From Chelonoidis abingdonii (taxonomy: Eukaryota > Chordata > Testudines > Testudinidae), in NCBI RefSeq assembly GCF_003597395.2, contig NC_133770.1, forward strand, positions 96,785,211 through 96,849,210: a DNA stretch of 64,000 nt. Reading direction: 5' to 3'. The translations under genes and the position numbers were made by a program. How positions within the stretch are numbered: the stretch's first letter is position 1; each line of letters begins with the position of its first letter. The notes beneath the pieces are model-generated. The model saw only the letters and a list, made by a program, of their open reading frames with translations, ran no database searches and had not been told where the DNA came from. This document shows, piece after piece, positions 45,519-58,284 of this stretch.

Positions 45519-46800
45519 TCATTTAGTTAAGTGTTACTGGCTGTAGAAGATTTATTGTAAGATGAGATAGTTACTGCTGCTCAGTATGAAAACTTTGACC
45601 TTGGGTGAGTGTCAGTCCAAGCACTGGTATCAAATAGATTCCTTGGGTGTGTTTCAGGATCAGTGTTCATTATTACTGTTGTATATTACTTATATTACAG
45701 CAGCAACCTGAGATACTGTGCTGAATATGGGCCCTGGGGTGAAAACAAAGAGGCAAAATTCTGCCTCACGCTGCTGACAGCCTAAAAAAAGGAACGACCT
45801 CTCAAGCTTGTGGGGAAGGGAAACATCAATACTCCTTTATTTTTATTTTTTGTACACATTTGTCATTGTTTATGCACAAACACGCTGGTTTTTGTTGTCT
45901 CCTTGCCCACCCCTAAAGCTCAATCGTGTATTAGCAGATTTCTTGTACATCCTGTGGAATAGAAATGTTTCATATGAGAAGGTAGTGATGTTCAATATGA
46001 GACAAGGGGCCTGTTCCATGAGTATGTGACAGTATGGAAGAAAGCATGAATAAATTTGATAGAGAATTGAATAGGCAAGTGGTGGACAAGAGTGGGAAGG
46101 ACAAGAGCTGCTGACAGTACAGTTAAAACAGCAGTTGTCTTTCTGTCATTCACTTATCACTTTCCCAGGGCAGCTGCTGACCCTTTCCTGATAAAGAGAA
46201 TGAGTCAGTGTCCTCCGATCGCATGAAAACCAGTGGAAGTTGATGGTGTTCACAACATTTCTGGAGACACGGAGCATCTGGCAGAATTGAGCTGTTGTGT
46301 ATTTTTCAGTCCTAAGCAGAGAAAAACTAAAGAATTTAATTGTGATACTTGGCCATTTTCCATCTCACTACTCATAACAGCGCTAATACATTGGTGTGCT
46401 AATGCCCTGTCCTGAAATAGATGACCATGTTCATGGGCATTTAGTTTCATCCCAGCTCTGAAAAAGGGCTAATTTATTCCTGAAGGTGTCTTGTACAATT
46501 AATTTACAAGCAACTTCTTTCTTTTTTCAGTATTTGTTTTTATTGTCTTGAAGTGAGGACTAATTCACTGCAGAAAACTCTACTTGAACTAGAGAAGAAC
46601 TCTGTTCAGCTCTCATTTAGTGATCAAAGGGCCACCACGAAGGTGATGTTCTGTATATTTCAAAAGCCATTTTTGTGAACAGACAATTCATTTCTCTATT
46701 AAACACAGAATAAAACAGCATGATTCCCTGCAAAGGAATTCTTTTAGCTGTATAGGGCCTAAGTCAGATAGTTGAGCAAATCTGGAACCATCCACTAGAG

Positions 46801-47904
46801 GGTAGTGTGCATGCGCACACAGCCCTCCATAGCTTCCAGTTCATTAAAGTATATGGCAATTGCTTTTAAGGTTCTACACTATAGCACTACTAGTTTACAT
46901 TTATACCATTATACCCTGATCCATCTGTCATTTTTTTTCACCATATTGCCCTCCTTCAAATTTCTGTCAAATGCTTTCCAAACTTAATTCCTCTGTTTGT
47001 TTTTTTGTTGTTTTTAAAGAGAGATGTCACATCCATTCAGTCCTTGTTTTCCTTCCCTCATTATTCATCCAAGCATTAATCCACATTCATCTAGTAACTC
47101 CTCTCAGTTTAGTGTATCAGCTTTGTGGGGCAGGGACTTTGATCATCTATTTGCTCAGAAGATGCATTCATTTGTACGCCTAGATAGAAATATCTGCTCC
47201 AGGAGAAGTAATTTTTATATTACATCTCATCTAACAAACTGGTATTGCAGATTAAATATGAAACTGTTCTTTAGAAATGAATTTTGTGGTTTTATGAGCA
47301 GGCATCTGCTGGACTAACAAGCTCTTCCCAGGTAAAATGCTAATTAGAAACAGGAAAAAGCTTCAAGCTGTTTACTCTAGCAGTGTTACAACATATTTTT
47401 CATTAGCAGTCTAGTTTCCAGTGCACTTGAGTAACTAACTGCACAAAGATTGCTGGAATATATAGGCAGTATTAAAATGAGTTTATGGACCAGGAGTATA
47501 TATACAGTCCTTCGCCAGAAGACTTTTCATTAGATCTGCATATTGAATTGAACACCCTGGACTGACTTTTCTGTCCTTCCTGTTTCAAGAAATGTCCAAT
47601 CTTGACCTAATTCAATTGTCATGTCAGCTCCCTTATGGAAACTTGTAAATATGCACCCATATCAAACCTTAGTCACCCCTAGAGACCAACTGAAAATTTT
47701 GCTGCCCTATTTAGCTGCCCTGTGCAACTTCTTGGTCTTGTTGTTTGGCAGAGACACGTGGGATCTTACTGTCTGCAAAACATGTGCGAGCAACAGCTTT
47801 GTTGCTTTTATCTCTTGTTGCGGAAAGCTGTAAGTTGCTTTTGCATCTGGTTCCATCATGAGAAGCAGGATTAGGAGGTAACTGTGGTTTCTCGCTTTCG
47901 AAAG
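46801..47904. other. Intergenic, nothing coding recognised
   Basis: About 1.1 kb beyond the V8 block up to the broken 3' end of V9. I see no V motif and no repeat I can name. Confidence 0.4.
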
Positions 47905-48523
47905 GCTGTTGTTGAGACAGGACACAGATCAACTTGGAGAGCTGCTTCTCTGCCTCAAACTTTCCCGTCTCATAATCCTGGTCAAAGTCCAACTTTCCTG
48001 ATGAAAAACAGAGAATCCGTTCCAGAGCTGCATCAGGTCTTTGTTGATAACAGTGTATATAAGCACTACTAAGGTTTATGCCAGAAACATGACATTCAAT
48101 TTGTACAGTTTTATTTTCTGCTCTGGTGATGGATAGTTGAGATTTTACTAGTACACCTCTACCCCGATATAACATGACCTGATATAACATGAATTCGGAC
48201 ATAACGCGATAAAGCAGCGCTCCCGGGGGGGCGGGGCTGTGTGCTCTGGCGTATCAAAGCAAGTTTGATATAATGCAGTTTCACCTATAACACAGTAAGA
48301 TTTTTTGCCTCCCTAGGACAGCGTTATATTGGGGTAGAAGTGTACTTGGGCCTCTCCATTTTCAGAGAAAAGAGACAAATTCCATTTAATCTGAAATTGA
48401 ATAAACATAGAGAATCTTCAATCATTTCTCAACAACATGTCTGCATGGAGAAGCCTGGAGTGTAGAAAGCAATTTACAAGACCAAACTACTGAAGCAACA
48501 AGATAAACTTGCAATAGTAACAT
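47905..48523 (-). pseudogene. TCR gamma V pseudogene V9, truncated and split by a MITE
   Basis: The leader exon is 48478-48523 (MLLLQVYLVASVVWS, donor GTAAAT, one codon longer than the others). The V exon relic starts near 48369 and is split by a mariner-type MITE (48154-48342) within FR1. The acceptor AG has become AA. The conserved Trp is Cys (YIHCYQQ). Homology stops in FR3 at about 47905, before the second Cys, so the 3' part and the recombination signal are gone. A continuous frame runs from the MITE into FR1 (RGVLVKSQLSITRAE) by chance. Confidence 0.88.
48154..48342. mobile_element. Mariner-type MITE inside V9
   Basis: It begins CACCTCTACCCCGATATAAC and ends TTATATTGGGGTAGAAGTG, with TA on both sides (48152-48153 and 48343-48344). 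Removing it restores continuous FR1 homology, proving insertion into an existing V exon. Same family as 40481. Confidence 0.9.
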
Positions 48524-48607
48524 TCTCACTAAACTATGATGCACTGGCTACTGAGAAAGAAAGGAAAATGAATTCTGATCTCAGAAAAAGGGAGCAGTCA
48601 CTTCACT

Positions 48608-48619
48608 AGAGGAAGTGAC
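48608..48619 (-). promoter_or_regulatory. Conserved upstream box of V9 relic
   Basis: AGAGGAAGTGAC then TGATGA, 85 bp upstream of the leader ATG. Confidence 0.4.
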
Positions 48620-50069
48620 TGATGAACTATTTCAAGGCAATACAAATTTGCGTTTGCCTTAGATAAAAGTTCATAAGGCTACACTTTGAGATATGAACAT
48701 CTACTAACCTTCCCTCATGCTATCCAGCAACTCTTCTGACTGCTGCTTTGTTTAGAACTTTTGAAAAAGAGTATCAGATTTTTATAACAATAGTTGCAGC
48801 TATTGAGGTTCTCTGCGCTCCCTTTAAAAAACCCCCATAAACATCAGCAGATTTGATCAAGGAATAATGTTCTCAACATGGAAAAAAAGCAACTAATAGA
48901 ACTTTTTCAAGCAGTGATGAAAATAGATCACTAAGGTCTGATGCCAAGTCCATTGAAGTCAATGGGAAGTTCTTCACTTGATTTCAATGAGCTTTGGAAT
49001 AAGACCCAATTCCTAGGGAGAATTTACTCAGGAATTTTTCATCATGTCTTAACTCAGACTCTCCTCGAGTTTATAGGTCTCTCAAGGAAAACAAATCAGG
49101 AATCTCTTAAATAAACACATTGTCCTTGCATTTAATTTGACCCTTGTCTCATCCAAACTCAGAGATGCCTCAAGGATGATCTCTTTGTTTTCACCTCATC
49201 AGTAGATTCCCATTCTTTCATAGGGGGTTTCATATGCTGTTTGTGAATTCTGTTGCTATCGACACCCTGTCTGTGAGTTTCCCTTTGAGTATCTGTTGGT
49301 GCCTATTCCCCCCACTCCACAAGAGTATGTAACTTTTATTGGATGACCTTCATCTCTGTGCAGAGAACCAGAACAAGGTCCTTACACTGTTTTAACCCCA
49401 ATTAAGCCCTATTTTGATGGTTTAAGTGAGAATTAAGTGCTGTATAAACCTTGTCCTTGCCCCTCTACAAAGGGCTGAATTTAACCCATTAAACTTTACA
49501 ATAAACTATTCTGAGAACTCCCTAAAATCTGTAACTTTGTGAATATACTTTGCACCCTATCCAAAGAAACATAGCAACAAATATATCATATTTCAAAAGC
49601 ATAGCAATTAAGTATATACATGGAATGCTACCTGCGCTGTCCCTGTTTTTTAAGTGTGCGTTGGGGGGAATATACTTTTTTCCATCAACACAAACTTCTT
49701 ATAATCTTTTTTTTGAACAGACCTAGTTGAGGAAAGGGAGTGAGAGCCAGATCCCTAAAGGTATTTAGGAGCCTGAACTTGGTCACCCTGAGAAACTTGG
49801 TCTAAATTCCAAGGATTTAAAAATCATAGTTTGTACACAGGCAGACATTTTCTAATCATGAGACTAGGAATGATCTCACAAAGAGGGCTGTACTGGATGT
49901 GGATGAGTGTTGACATTTTAAATGAGGATGAATGTCTCCCCGTGGAATTCTTGATGATGATGAGAATTGTTTGAACCCTGCCTCATTAATTAAGGACTAA
50001 CTTACCTCTGACTCTTATGGGGATGTAGAGGGGAAAGGAAGGTTTTAAGTAAGTTGACTCACATTAATA
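48620..50069. other. Intergenic, nothing recognised
   Basis: About 1.45 kb of AT-rich sequence with no V motif, long frame or clear repeat termini. Confidence 0.4.
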
Positions 50070-50074
50070 GTCTC

Positions 50075-50884
50075 TGTCTTAACTAGAAAGGGAAGGGTAA
50101 CAACCCGCCTGTAGATACTACTATAAAATCCCTCCTGGCCAGAGGCACAAAAATCCTTTTACCTGGAAAGGGTTAAGAAGCTCAGGTAACCTGGCTGACA
50201 CCTGACTCAAAGGACCAATAAGGGAACAAGATACTTTCAGTTTTTTGGGGGGGGCTTTTGTTTGTGTGCTCTGTTTTGGGATGTGTTCGCTCTTGGGACC
50301 AATAGGGACCGGACATCAATCCATGTTCTCCAAATCTTTCTGCACAAGTATCTCATATTTCAAACTTGTAAGTAACAGCCAGGCAAGGCGTGTTAGTTTT
50401 TTCTTTGTTTTCTCAACTTGCAAATGTTCCTTTTGATAGAGGATTTACCTTTCTTTGCTGTAACTTTGAACCTAAGGCTAGAGGGTGTTCCTCTGGGCTC
50501 TTTGAATCTGATTATCCTGTAAAGTTATTTCTATCTTGATTTTACAGAGATGAATTTTACCTTTTCTTTTAATAAAATTCTTCTGTTAAGAACCTGATTG
50601 ATTTTTCGGTGTTTTAAGATCCAAGGATTTGGATCTGTGTTCACCAGGACTAACTGGTGAGGGGATTACCAAGCCTACCCAGGAAAAGGGGTGTAAGGGC
50701 TTGGGGGGATATTTTGAGGGAAGAGGGAACTCCAAGTGGTCCTTTCCCTGTTTTCTTGTTAAAGCACTTGGTAGTGGCAGAGTATTAGGTTTTAACCTAA
50801 GCTGGTAGAAATAAGCTTAGGGGGCTTTCATGTGGGTCCCCGCATCTGTACCCTAGAGTTTAGAGTGGGGAAGGAACCTTGACA
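50075..50884 (+). mobile_element. Solo LTR
   Basis: An 810-bp element with ends TGTC and GACA and an exact 5-bp duplication GTCTC (50070-50074 and 50885-50889). A TATAAAAT promoter box near 50131 and AATAAAAT near 50572 place it in plus orientation. No internal retroviral genes remain. It is the right length and structure for an endogenous retrovirus LTR. Confidence 0.88.
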
Positions 50885-50889
50885 GTCTC

Positions 50890-51370
50890 ATTGACTGAAC
50901 TCGGTTTATTCAGGATAGATGGTTCTTTTCAGAATCAGCTCCTCAGGTAGTCTGATAATCCTCCAGCTTCTTCTAGTTCAGTTGTACTGAAACAAGAAAA
51001 TTCAATTATAGTAATTCATTTGCTGTGCACTTATTTTCATACACATTTATATCTCGTTAAATGGCCTTTTGATAAAAATAAAATAGAGAACCCTATAGAT
51101 TTTTATAGGGTTCTCTGATTTTATATTTTACCTGTTTCATTTATATAGAAACATGCAGTTGTAGGATGGAAACACTGTAAAGAATGCTGTAAATATACAA
51201 TATTCCCAGCCAAACAATCTTGCCTCTGAAAAATCAACATCAGCCCTTTTCTTGGCATCTGGAGAGAGAACCTTTACAGAAGTTGCAGTTCCACAGCAAA
51301 AGTGTGAGTGTAGGGTGTGTTGTGAATGTCTGGGGGCCTGATCCAAAGCTCATTGAAGTGGCTGGGAGTT
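50890..51370. other. Intergenic with a perfect 13-bp hairpin
   Basis: No gene is seen. At 51085-51116 the arms agagaaccctata and tatagggttctct are separated by a 6-base loop (gatttt), with A/T-rich sequence extending on both sides. This could be a foldback relic of a small transposon. Confidence 0.6.
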
Positions 51371-51378
51371 TTTCCACT

Positions 51379-51618
51379 CAGGGCCAGCTCCAACTTTTTT
51401 GCCACTCCAAACGGTGAAGAAAAAAAAGGAAAAAAAAGAAAACCCCGACTGATTTGCCGCCAAAGTGTCGCTGAAGCGGAAGAGAGGGAGTCAAGGACCT
51501 GCCGCCGAATTGCTGCAGCAGATCCAGACATGCAACCCCAGCAACGGATGGACTGCTGCTCCTTTCTATTGGCCACCCCGGCACCTGATTCCTTCTCTTG
51601 TGCCTGGAGATGGCCCTG
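51379..51618. mobile_element. hAT-type MITE
   Basis: It starts CAGGGCCAGCTCC and ends CTGGAGATGGCCCTG, flanked by TTTCCACT (51371-51378) and CTTCCACT (51619-51626), a 7 of 8 match. The open frames over it are non-coding by-products. Confidence 0.82.
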
Positions 51619-51626
51619 CTTCCACT

Positions 51627-52367
51627 GACTTCACTGGGCTGTGGATGAAACTTGAAAAGGTTTATCTTATAAGGTGCTGAGCACCTTCATCTGCCATTAC
51701 AGGCAACAGGGACTCACAAGCCCAGGGCCTTATGTCTTTAAATCTCACCAACAGTAAAATGAAAATCCCATTCCTAATACTAAAATGTGGGGAAAGATGC
51801 TTTGGAGTGTACTTAGGGTGGTTTCTTTTGTTTTTTGTTGTTGTTTACAGAAAAACTCATGACAATAATAGTGAAGTAATTGGAGTCCAAACCTGCTAGA
51901 TGTTTAAACAGCAATTTGTTGGTTTCCTGTCTTAATGATGAAGCAGCTGAAAAGCGACACATCCTGTTTTGTTAAAAGGATGTTTGTGGTATGGGGAGGG
52001 AGGAGGTGGTGGAAATTTGCTGTATAAACTTTTTATTTTCAAGACATCTTGTAGTTTCACAAAATACAGTGTTAATGGTTCAATATTAATTCAGTGAAAA
52101 ATTTTATGTCACTGTATCGTTTTCTCCCTTCACCATTTGCTCCATGTTACAGAAAGGAGCACATTCTGAAAAAGGTAGACTTGAGACATCTCAGCTGTTA
52201 ATTCCCAGGTCCATGTTCCAGAGCTTGCTACAGCCCTTTGAAAATTCTGGGTTTTTGTTTTTTTAGGAACGCAGAGGGATAACTTTGCATTGAGGACTGG
52301 GTCATAACTTTTCAAAATATATATTATATAATTGCTGGTATAATGGTCAAGAGACTAGAAGGAAAAC
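51627..52367. other. Intergenic, nothing recognised
   Basis: About 0.74 kb up to the right copy of the duplicated block. No gene or named repeat. Confidence 0.4.
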
Positions 52368-55300
52368 ATTTTCCTTACTGATACAGAGGATGGCGTGAAC
52401 AATACAGTAGAAAGCTTGCATAGGATTCAAAACTGGGTTGAGTTGCAGACACCAGTGAGGAGAGAGAAAATATGGAAAACTTAGAATGTCAAGAAAATTT
52501 ACTGACATTGATCTCAGTCAGGCACAGAATCATCTCTCAAAGGAGGTGATGAAAGTCCTATTTTGGAGACCTTTAAAACTAGATTAGAGAAAACACTAGA
52601 AAATACTTTGTAGGGAATAGTTCTGCATTGGCAGGATGATGGACTGGATGCTGTAATAGGTCTTTTTCCATTTCAAACCTTTGTGATTTCATGAACCTTA
52701 ACTACATGTTAATGGATTCTTTGGAAATATATGTGTAAGTACCACACTTCTTTAAATGTCCCATGTTCATGATTTGTTGTGGATAAAATGGTTTCCTTAA
52801 CATGCATGCCAACAATCTGAATGGATATTAATCTATATTGGACATTCTGAATAGTGTCTGTAAGTGACATGCACATGTATGGCTCTCTAAACTGTATGTG
52901 GTGATTGACTACAATTTACAATCCACTGATATTAAGAGAATCCCCACATGTCCATCAAGAATACAATAACCAATTTCATTTGCTCATTTGTAATGATGAT
53001 TAAAAGTTCTCAGTCAAAGCTGGCTGATGATGAAATGCGTTACCCATTCTCACGAAGGGCTGGAATCCCTGGAACCTAGGATAAGGTATTCCGTTTCCAC
53101 TCTGCTGTAATGGACATGGCTAAAGGGAGGTACTGCATTACTGTGATCCCTAAGTCCCACAATGGCTCCTCAAGGCCATTCCTAGCAGGACACAACTAAA
53201 TGCGCTAAGTTGTAGTGGGAGCAAACAAGCCACTAGCTGATCACAGCATTATGGAGGCACAGAGATGGCATCTAGCCACCTTTCTCACCAAGCTCAGTCA
53301 TGCACTGAGTGCAGTGCAGATGCATATGAGAATTGGGCCCTTTTCCAGGGGCAGGAAGCCCCCCAAGATTTCCTGTGCCCGTCTCACATTTAGAATGAAG
53401 AGCCTGTAAGCTATACATTTTGCTACTGTTCTTGTCTTAACTCCTCGAGCATGGCACACGTGTGCACTCAGAGAAGCCAAGTTAGTTATTTTATGTATGG
53501 CCACTGAAACTGAATAGAAAACTCCTGTATTCTGTGTATACTACAGCTCCAGCCATGGATATGTGCTGAAAATTCCCAGTGGAGATGCAAACTGCTGTTT
53601 GTTCCCACCTAGAAAATGTCTTCCCCTCACCTTCCCTATTCACTTTTTTACACACGCACACATGTCTGTCCCCAGTTATTTATTGTCACTACCCCATTTT
53701 CCCTCATTCTCTGACTCCCCAGCATTTCTGGTCACTCACTTGCTCCGTGAAGTCAAATGGGCAGCGACTGTTCAATCACTTGGGGGGGTGTCTACACTAC
53801 GGTATTACTCCTAATTTACAGATCTCGATTTTTGGCAACAGATTGTATAAAGTCGAGTGCATGCGGCCACACTAAGCACATTAATTTGGCAGTGTGCGTC
53901 CATGTTCCGAGGCTAGCGTTGACTTCCGAAGCGTTGCACTGTGGGTAGCTATCCCATAGTTTCTGCAGTCTCCCCTGCCCCTTGGAATTCTGAGCTGAGA
54001 TCCCAATGTGTGATGGAGCCAAAAATTTGTTGCAGGTGGGTATGGTTAAATGTCGTCAGTCAATCCTCCCGCCATGAATGCAACGGCAGACAATTATTTC
54101 GCTCCCTTTTCCCTGGATTGCCCGGGCAGACGCCATAGCACAGCAACCATGGAGCCCATTCAGCCTTTTTTCACTGTCACCGTGTGTCTACTGGATGCTG
54201 CTGACAGATGTGATACTACATCGCTACACATCCCATTGCCTTTGCAAGTTAGCAAAGACAGTTACCAGCTCTACTGTACCGTCTTCTGCTTTGCAAGTTG
54301 ACAATGATGGTTACCAGTCATATTGCACCATCTCCTGCTGTCATGGATGCTCCTGGCCAGCCTCGGTGAGGTCATCCGGGGGCGCATGGACAAAAATGGG
54401 AATGACTCCCCAGGTCATTCTCTTCTTAAGTTTTGTCTAAGGGAGAGTCAGTCCTACCTAGAATATCAGGCAAGCCTACTAAAGAACCAGAGATGCAAAC
54501 GGCCGCTCCGGGTCAGAGTCCCAGCATCCCACAGAAATGATGAGCTGCATGCCATTCTAGGAGGTGCCCCTACAACAACCTAGGCCATTGCTTCTCTCGT
54601 CCCCCACCCCTCCCGAGCTACCGTGGCAGTTATCCCCCCATTTGTGTGATGAAGTAATAAAGAACGCAGGAATTTGAAACAACACTGACTTATTGCCTCT
54701 GCAAGCAGAGATCAAAGGTGGGAGGGGAGGGTGGTTGGCTTACAGAAAAGTAGAGTGAATCACCATTCTGCACTTGCTCAGCCTATGGCTGAAAATGGGA
54801 ATCTTGACAAGCACTAGGATAGAAGCACAGGCAGGACTGAATCTCCATTTGTGTGTGGGCCTTTGGTTGACACTGGTAAAATACAAAATGTCCCAGGAAA
54901 TGTATGTTGGGGGACAGTTCTAAACAGGAGCTTAATTTTTTTTATTTGCAGCAAAATGTAGAGGTCTAAGTATCTGATTGTGAGCCGTGGGAGCAAGGGG
55001 TAGGCTGGGGTAGATGTGACTGCGCGGTGCTGCCGACTAGGAGAGCAGCTTGAGGCAGAAGCCTCCAGCTGGCATGATATTCCAGGCATGACTGAATCTC
55101 CATTACACAAAACTTAAAGAAAAGAATGACCTGTAGTCATTCCCATTTTTGTCCAGGTGCTCCTGACTGAACTCACCAAGGCTGGCCAGAAGCACCCATG
55201 TCTGCCCAGGTGCCCCCGACTGACCTCACCAAGGCCAGCCTGGCGCACCCATGGGATGACGATGACAGATACCAGTCATACTGCACCATCTGCCATCCGC

Positions 55301-55543
55301 AAGGCAAGGAAGGGGATGCTGCTATGTAGCGCGGCAGCACCGCATCTGCCAGCAGCATCCAGTAGACATATGGTGACAGTGAAAAAGGCAAGAAATTATT
55401 TTTCCCTTGCTTTCACGGGTGGCCGGGGGCGGGAATGATGACATATACCCTAAACCACCCATGACAATGTCTTTGACCCTTCGGGCATTGGGAGCTCAAC
55501 CCAGTATTCAAACGGTTTTCGGAGAGTGTGGGAACTGTGGGAT

Positions 55544-57991
55544 CAGGGCCATCCTTAGCCATAGGCAGAATAGGCAGCTGCGTAGGGCATCACTCTGCCA
55601 GGAGCCCAGACAGATGGGAAGCAGTGGAGCATGTAAGAGCAGGGCTGCTGGGTCCTAGAGAGAGCAGAATTCTGCACAGTCTGAGGGAGAGGATTTGCTG
55701 CTGGGGTCTATGGGAAGGGGAGAGGGTAGGAGTTGGGGAAGGAGCTCACCTGTGAGTGTGACTCTTTCCCCCCGGCTGAGGTGAGGTGAGGCAGGCTCTG
55801 TGGCTCTGGAACCAGTATCCTTTGTTGTCCCCCATAACATCCATTCTTCTCCCCCTCCCGCTTTGCCCTCACGGAGCACCCCCTTCCTTTCTCCTCCTCC
55901 CTCCATCACGGAGAGTTGGGTGAGGTGCTGGGGGTTAGGTGGGGGAGGTGGCTGGCTGCTGCTGTGGGGATGAAGTGAAAGTAACTCATTCCTTGGTAGC
56001 GGCAGGATTGAATGTCAACAGGGCGGGTTGGGTTGCCGATGTTGAACAATAGGTAGGGGATTTGGGTGGGTGAGCGATATCCTGTATTTATGGACAGTCA
56101 ATTGGGGTCTTTTTCTTATATTGGCTTCTTTTTTACCCCCACCTACCACCCTGTCCTGATTTTCACTCGCTGTCTGGTCTTAGGGAGTTTGTTGCATGTA
56201 TAGAACAAAGCCCTACTCGGGTGGTCCTATAATAGGAATTGGATTGGTACCTAGCCGGGAGTGCTTCCCCAGGTGGCGTGAGGGATCCATCTTATTCCCC
56301 GCAGGGGGGGGGAAGGCTTTTTTTTTGGCCACCGGGCAGGTGGGCTGGCTTTTTTTGTGGCTCATGGGTGACCTGTTGGATAGATGCTTGGTATTCACCA
56401 TGGTCCGTTAAGGCTGGTGGTCGGTGCCATGGGTGTGATTGGTGAGGGTTTGTTTGATGTTGCCACTCTGCCCAAGAGGTTGATTGTGGGTCTACTGCAG
56501 CTGTTGGATGCAGAAGGCTGTGGGTGAGCCAGATTGAAGCAGTACTGTGTTTGCATTTATTGTCATTTCCACTTGTTTGCCAATTCCTTCTCACATCCTG
56601 ATCCATTTCATATTTTTTTTTTAAATTCATTATGTTAGCAAAACACGAAATTAATTGTTGACATTTATTCGTGAGCAGGTTTGGTTTTGAGGCAGGGAAT
56701 GGGCCAGTTGTCATCAGAAACAAAATGGGATGACTGACTTTCCTATACGTTACTCTGGATAAGAGCTTCATCACACAACTGTATATGCTCTTTCCTTACA
56801 AGTGTTATAAACGGGGTCCGGAATACGGCACACGTGCCAAGGTGGCAGGTGAGTTTTTGATGTATGCAGCGCAGGCTGAGCGGTCAGCCATCACTTGCTC
56901 TTGGGGTTCGGTGCTGCCCTTTGCCAGCTGAGATACCGGCCGCCGCCCATCAGCCCTGCTGCTGGCCTGTGACCCCAGGAACGCCAGAACTGCGCGGCTG
57001 GCGGTGCTTAACCCGTCACTGCTGTCAGTTCTGGGGTTCCTTCCTCAGCCGGCAGCGGGTGAGTGGTGGTGGCGGGTTGAGCAGGGCTGGTGGGGGGTGC
57101 CGCGCCTTCGCCTATGCTATCCGGGGTTATGGCTTGCTGGCCTTTTCAGTCAGAAGCCGCCTCCGGCCCCACTCTGCCCTGCCGCCTGGTGAGCAGATCC
57201 AGGCTGTAGCGGTGAGGGGGGTTGGCGCCAGGTTCTGGCTGGCAGGAGTTGGTGGTCGACCCAGACAGCCGGCTGGCGGGCTGGGATCTTGTCTAGGTTC
57301 CAGTGCTAGCCCACATCAGCCTTGCTGGGTTTCTACTCGTGGCAGTTGCCCGGAGGACAGTGGCCAGGGACTTTGCCACTCGTATTTTCTATGGTTACAT
57401 TTTCTATTTAATTCTGAGTGTACATTCTTAATTTACATCTATTCTATTCTACATTTACTGAGTGTACTTCTAATGGTGTCATTGCCCTCGTATCTTTATG
57501 CAATCTGTAACAGTAGCATCAGGAAAGAGTTTATCAAACTAAAGCTCATTAAAAACTATCTCGCTCTACAATGTCAGAACGGTTACTGGTCTTGCTATTA
57601 TTGCAATCGAACGCACGCTTTTCTTTGTTATACAATGTGGTTATTCTGATTTTGCAGCCAAAAAAGCCAGAAAGATTGCTTTTAATTAAAAACAAATCTT
57701 TGTTTCAATACCCCTTCATATAAATTTCCAATAAAAATTTGACAAATTTAAAAAATTATATTATTTGCATCATTCTGTCAAATCAGAATTTTTTCCATAG
57801 TGCTACTTCTTTAGTGTTAGTGCATCAGCATTATAGTGTGATTCATGTTATTAAAACCAGTTTAACTTAATTAAGGTGGCAAGTTTTCCAGTACTGTATG
57901 CTTATATTTGTGTTGCTAAGAGCAGATCAAGCACAGGGGCACCAGTTTAATAATCTCGCCTAGGGCACCACAAATCCTAAGGACGGCCCTG
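55544..57991 (+). mobile_element. hAT-type transposon nested in the Harbinger element
   Basis: The ends are CAGGGCCATCCTTAGCC and, inward from the right, CAGGGCCGTCCTTAGG, with an exact 8-bp duplication TGTGGGAT (55536-55543 and 57992-57999). Near its 3' end on the plus strand are remains of a hAT C-terminal dimerisation region: KLKLIKNYL at 57536-57562, and in a shifted frame DFAAKKARK at 57648-57674. A TAGGGTGACC-type MITE relic is at about 56085-56165. Frameshifts make it inactive. The 261-codon frame at 56864-57649 is mostly not real protein. Confidence 0.88.
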
Positions 57992-58056
57992 TGTGGGATA
58001 GCTACAGTCGTCAGTCGCCCCTCCCTCCATGAGCGTCCATTTGATTCTTTGGCTTT

Positions 58057-58284
58057 CTAGTACGCTTGTCTCAGCTCCTTAAGTTTCACGCAATACTGTG
58101 TTGAGTCCCTGTTGTGGCCTCCGTCCATCATAGCCTTGAAGATTTTTTCAAATGTTTTGGCATTTTGTCTTTTGGAATGGAGTCCTGATAGAACAAATTG
58201 ATCTGCCCATACAGAGATCAGATTCAGTAACTCCCGTACGGTCCATGCTGGAGCTCTTTTTTGATTGAAGGACTGCATGGTCAC
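58057..58284 (-). pseudogene. Myb/SANT-like DNA-binding frame of the Harbinger element
   Basis: A 75-codon frame starts MTMQSFNQKRAPAW and continues with LLNLISVW, NAKTFEKIFKAMM and LKELRQAY. This is the trihelix-like Myb/SANT domain carried by turtle Harbinger elements and related host proteins. It ends at a stop right after LRQAY, where longer relatives continue, so only the DNA-binding part is left. It lies about 0.35 kb inside the right terminus, reading inward. It binds DNA in active elements; here it is probably a relic. Confidence 0.65.

Noticed and set aside
47711..47904. C-terminal continuation of the V9 frame (QPFESEKP onward)
   Set aside because: Homology to V segments ends in FR3; the remaining codons are unrelated flanking sequence.
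56864..57649. 261-codon plus-strand frame
   Set aside because: It lies inside the hAT element. Only a short C-terminal part resembles transposase, and that part shifts frame; the rest is GC-rich chance coding.
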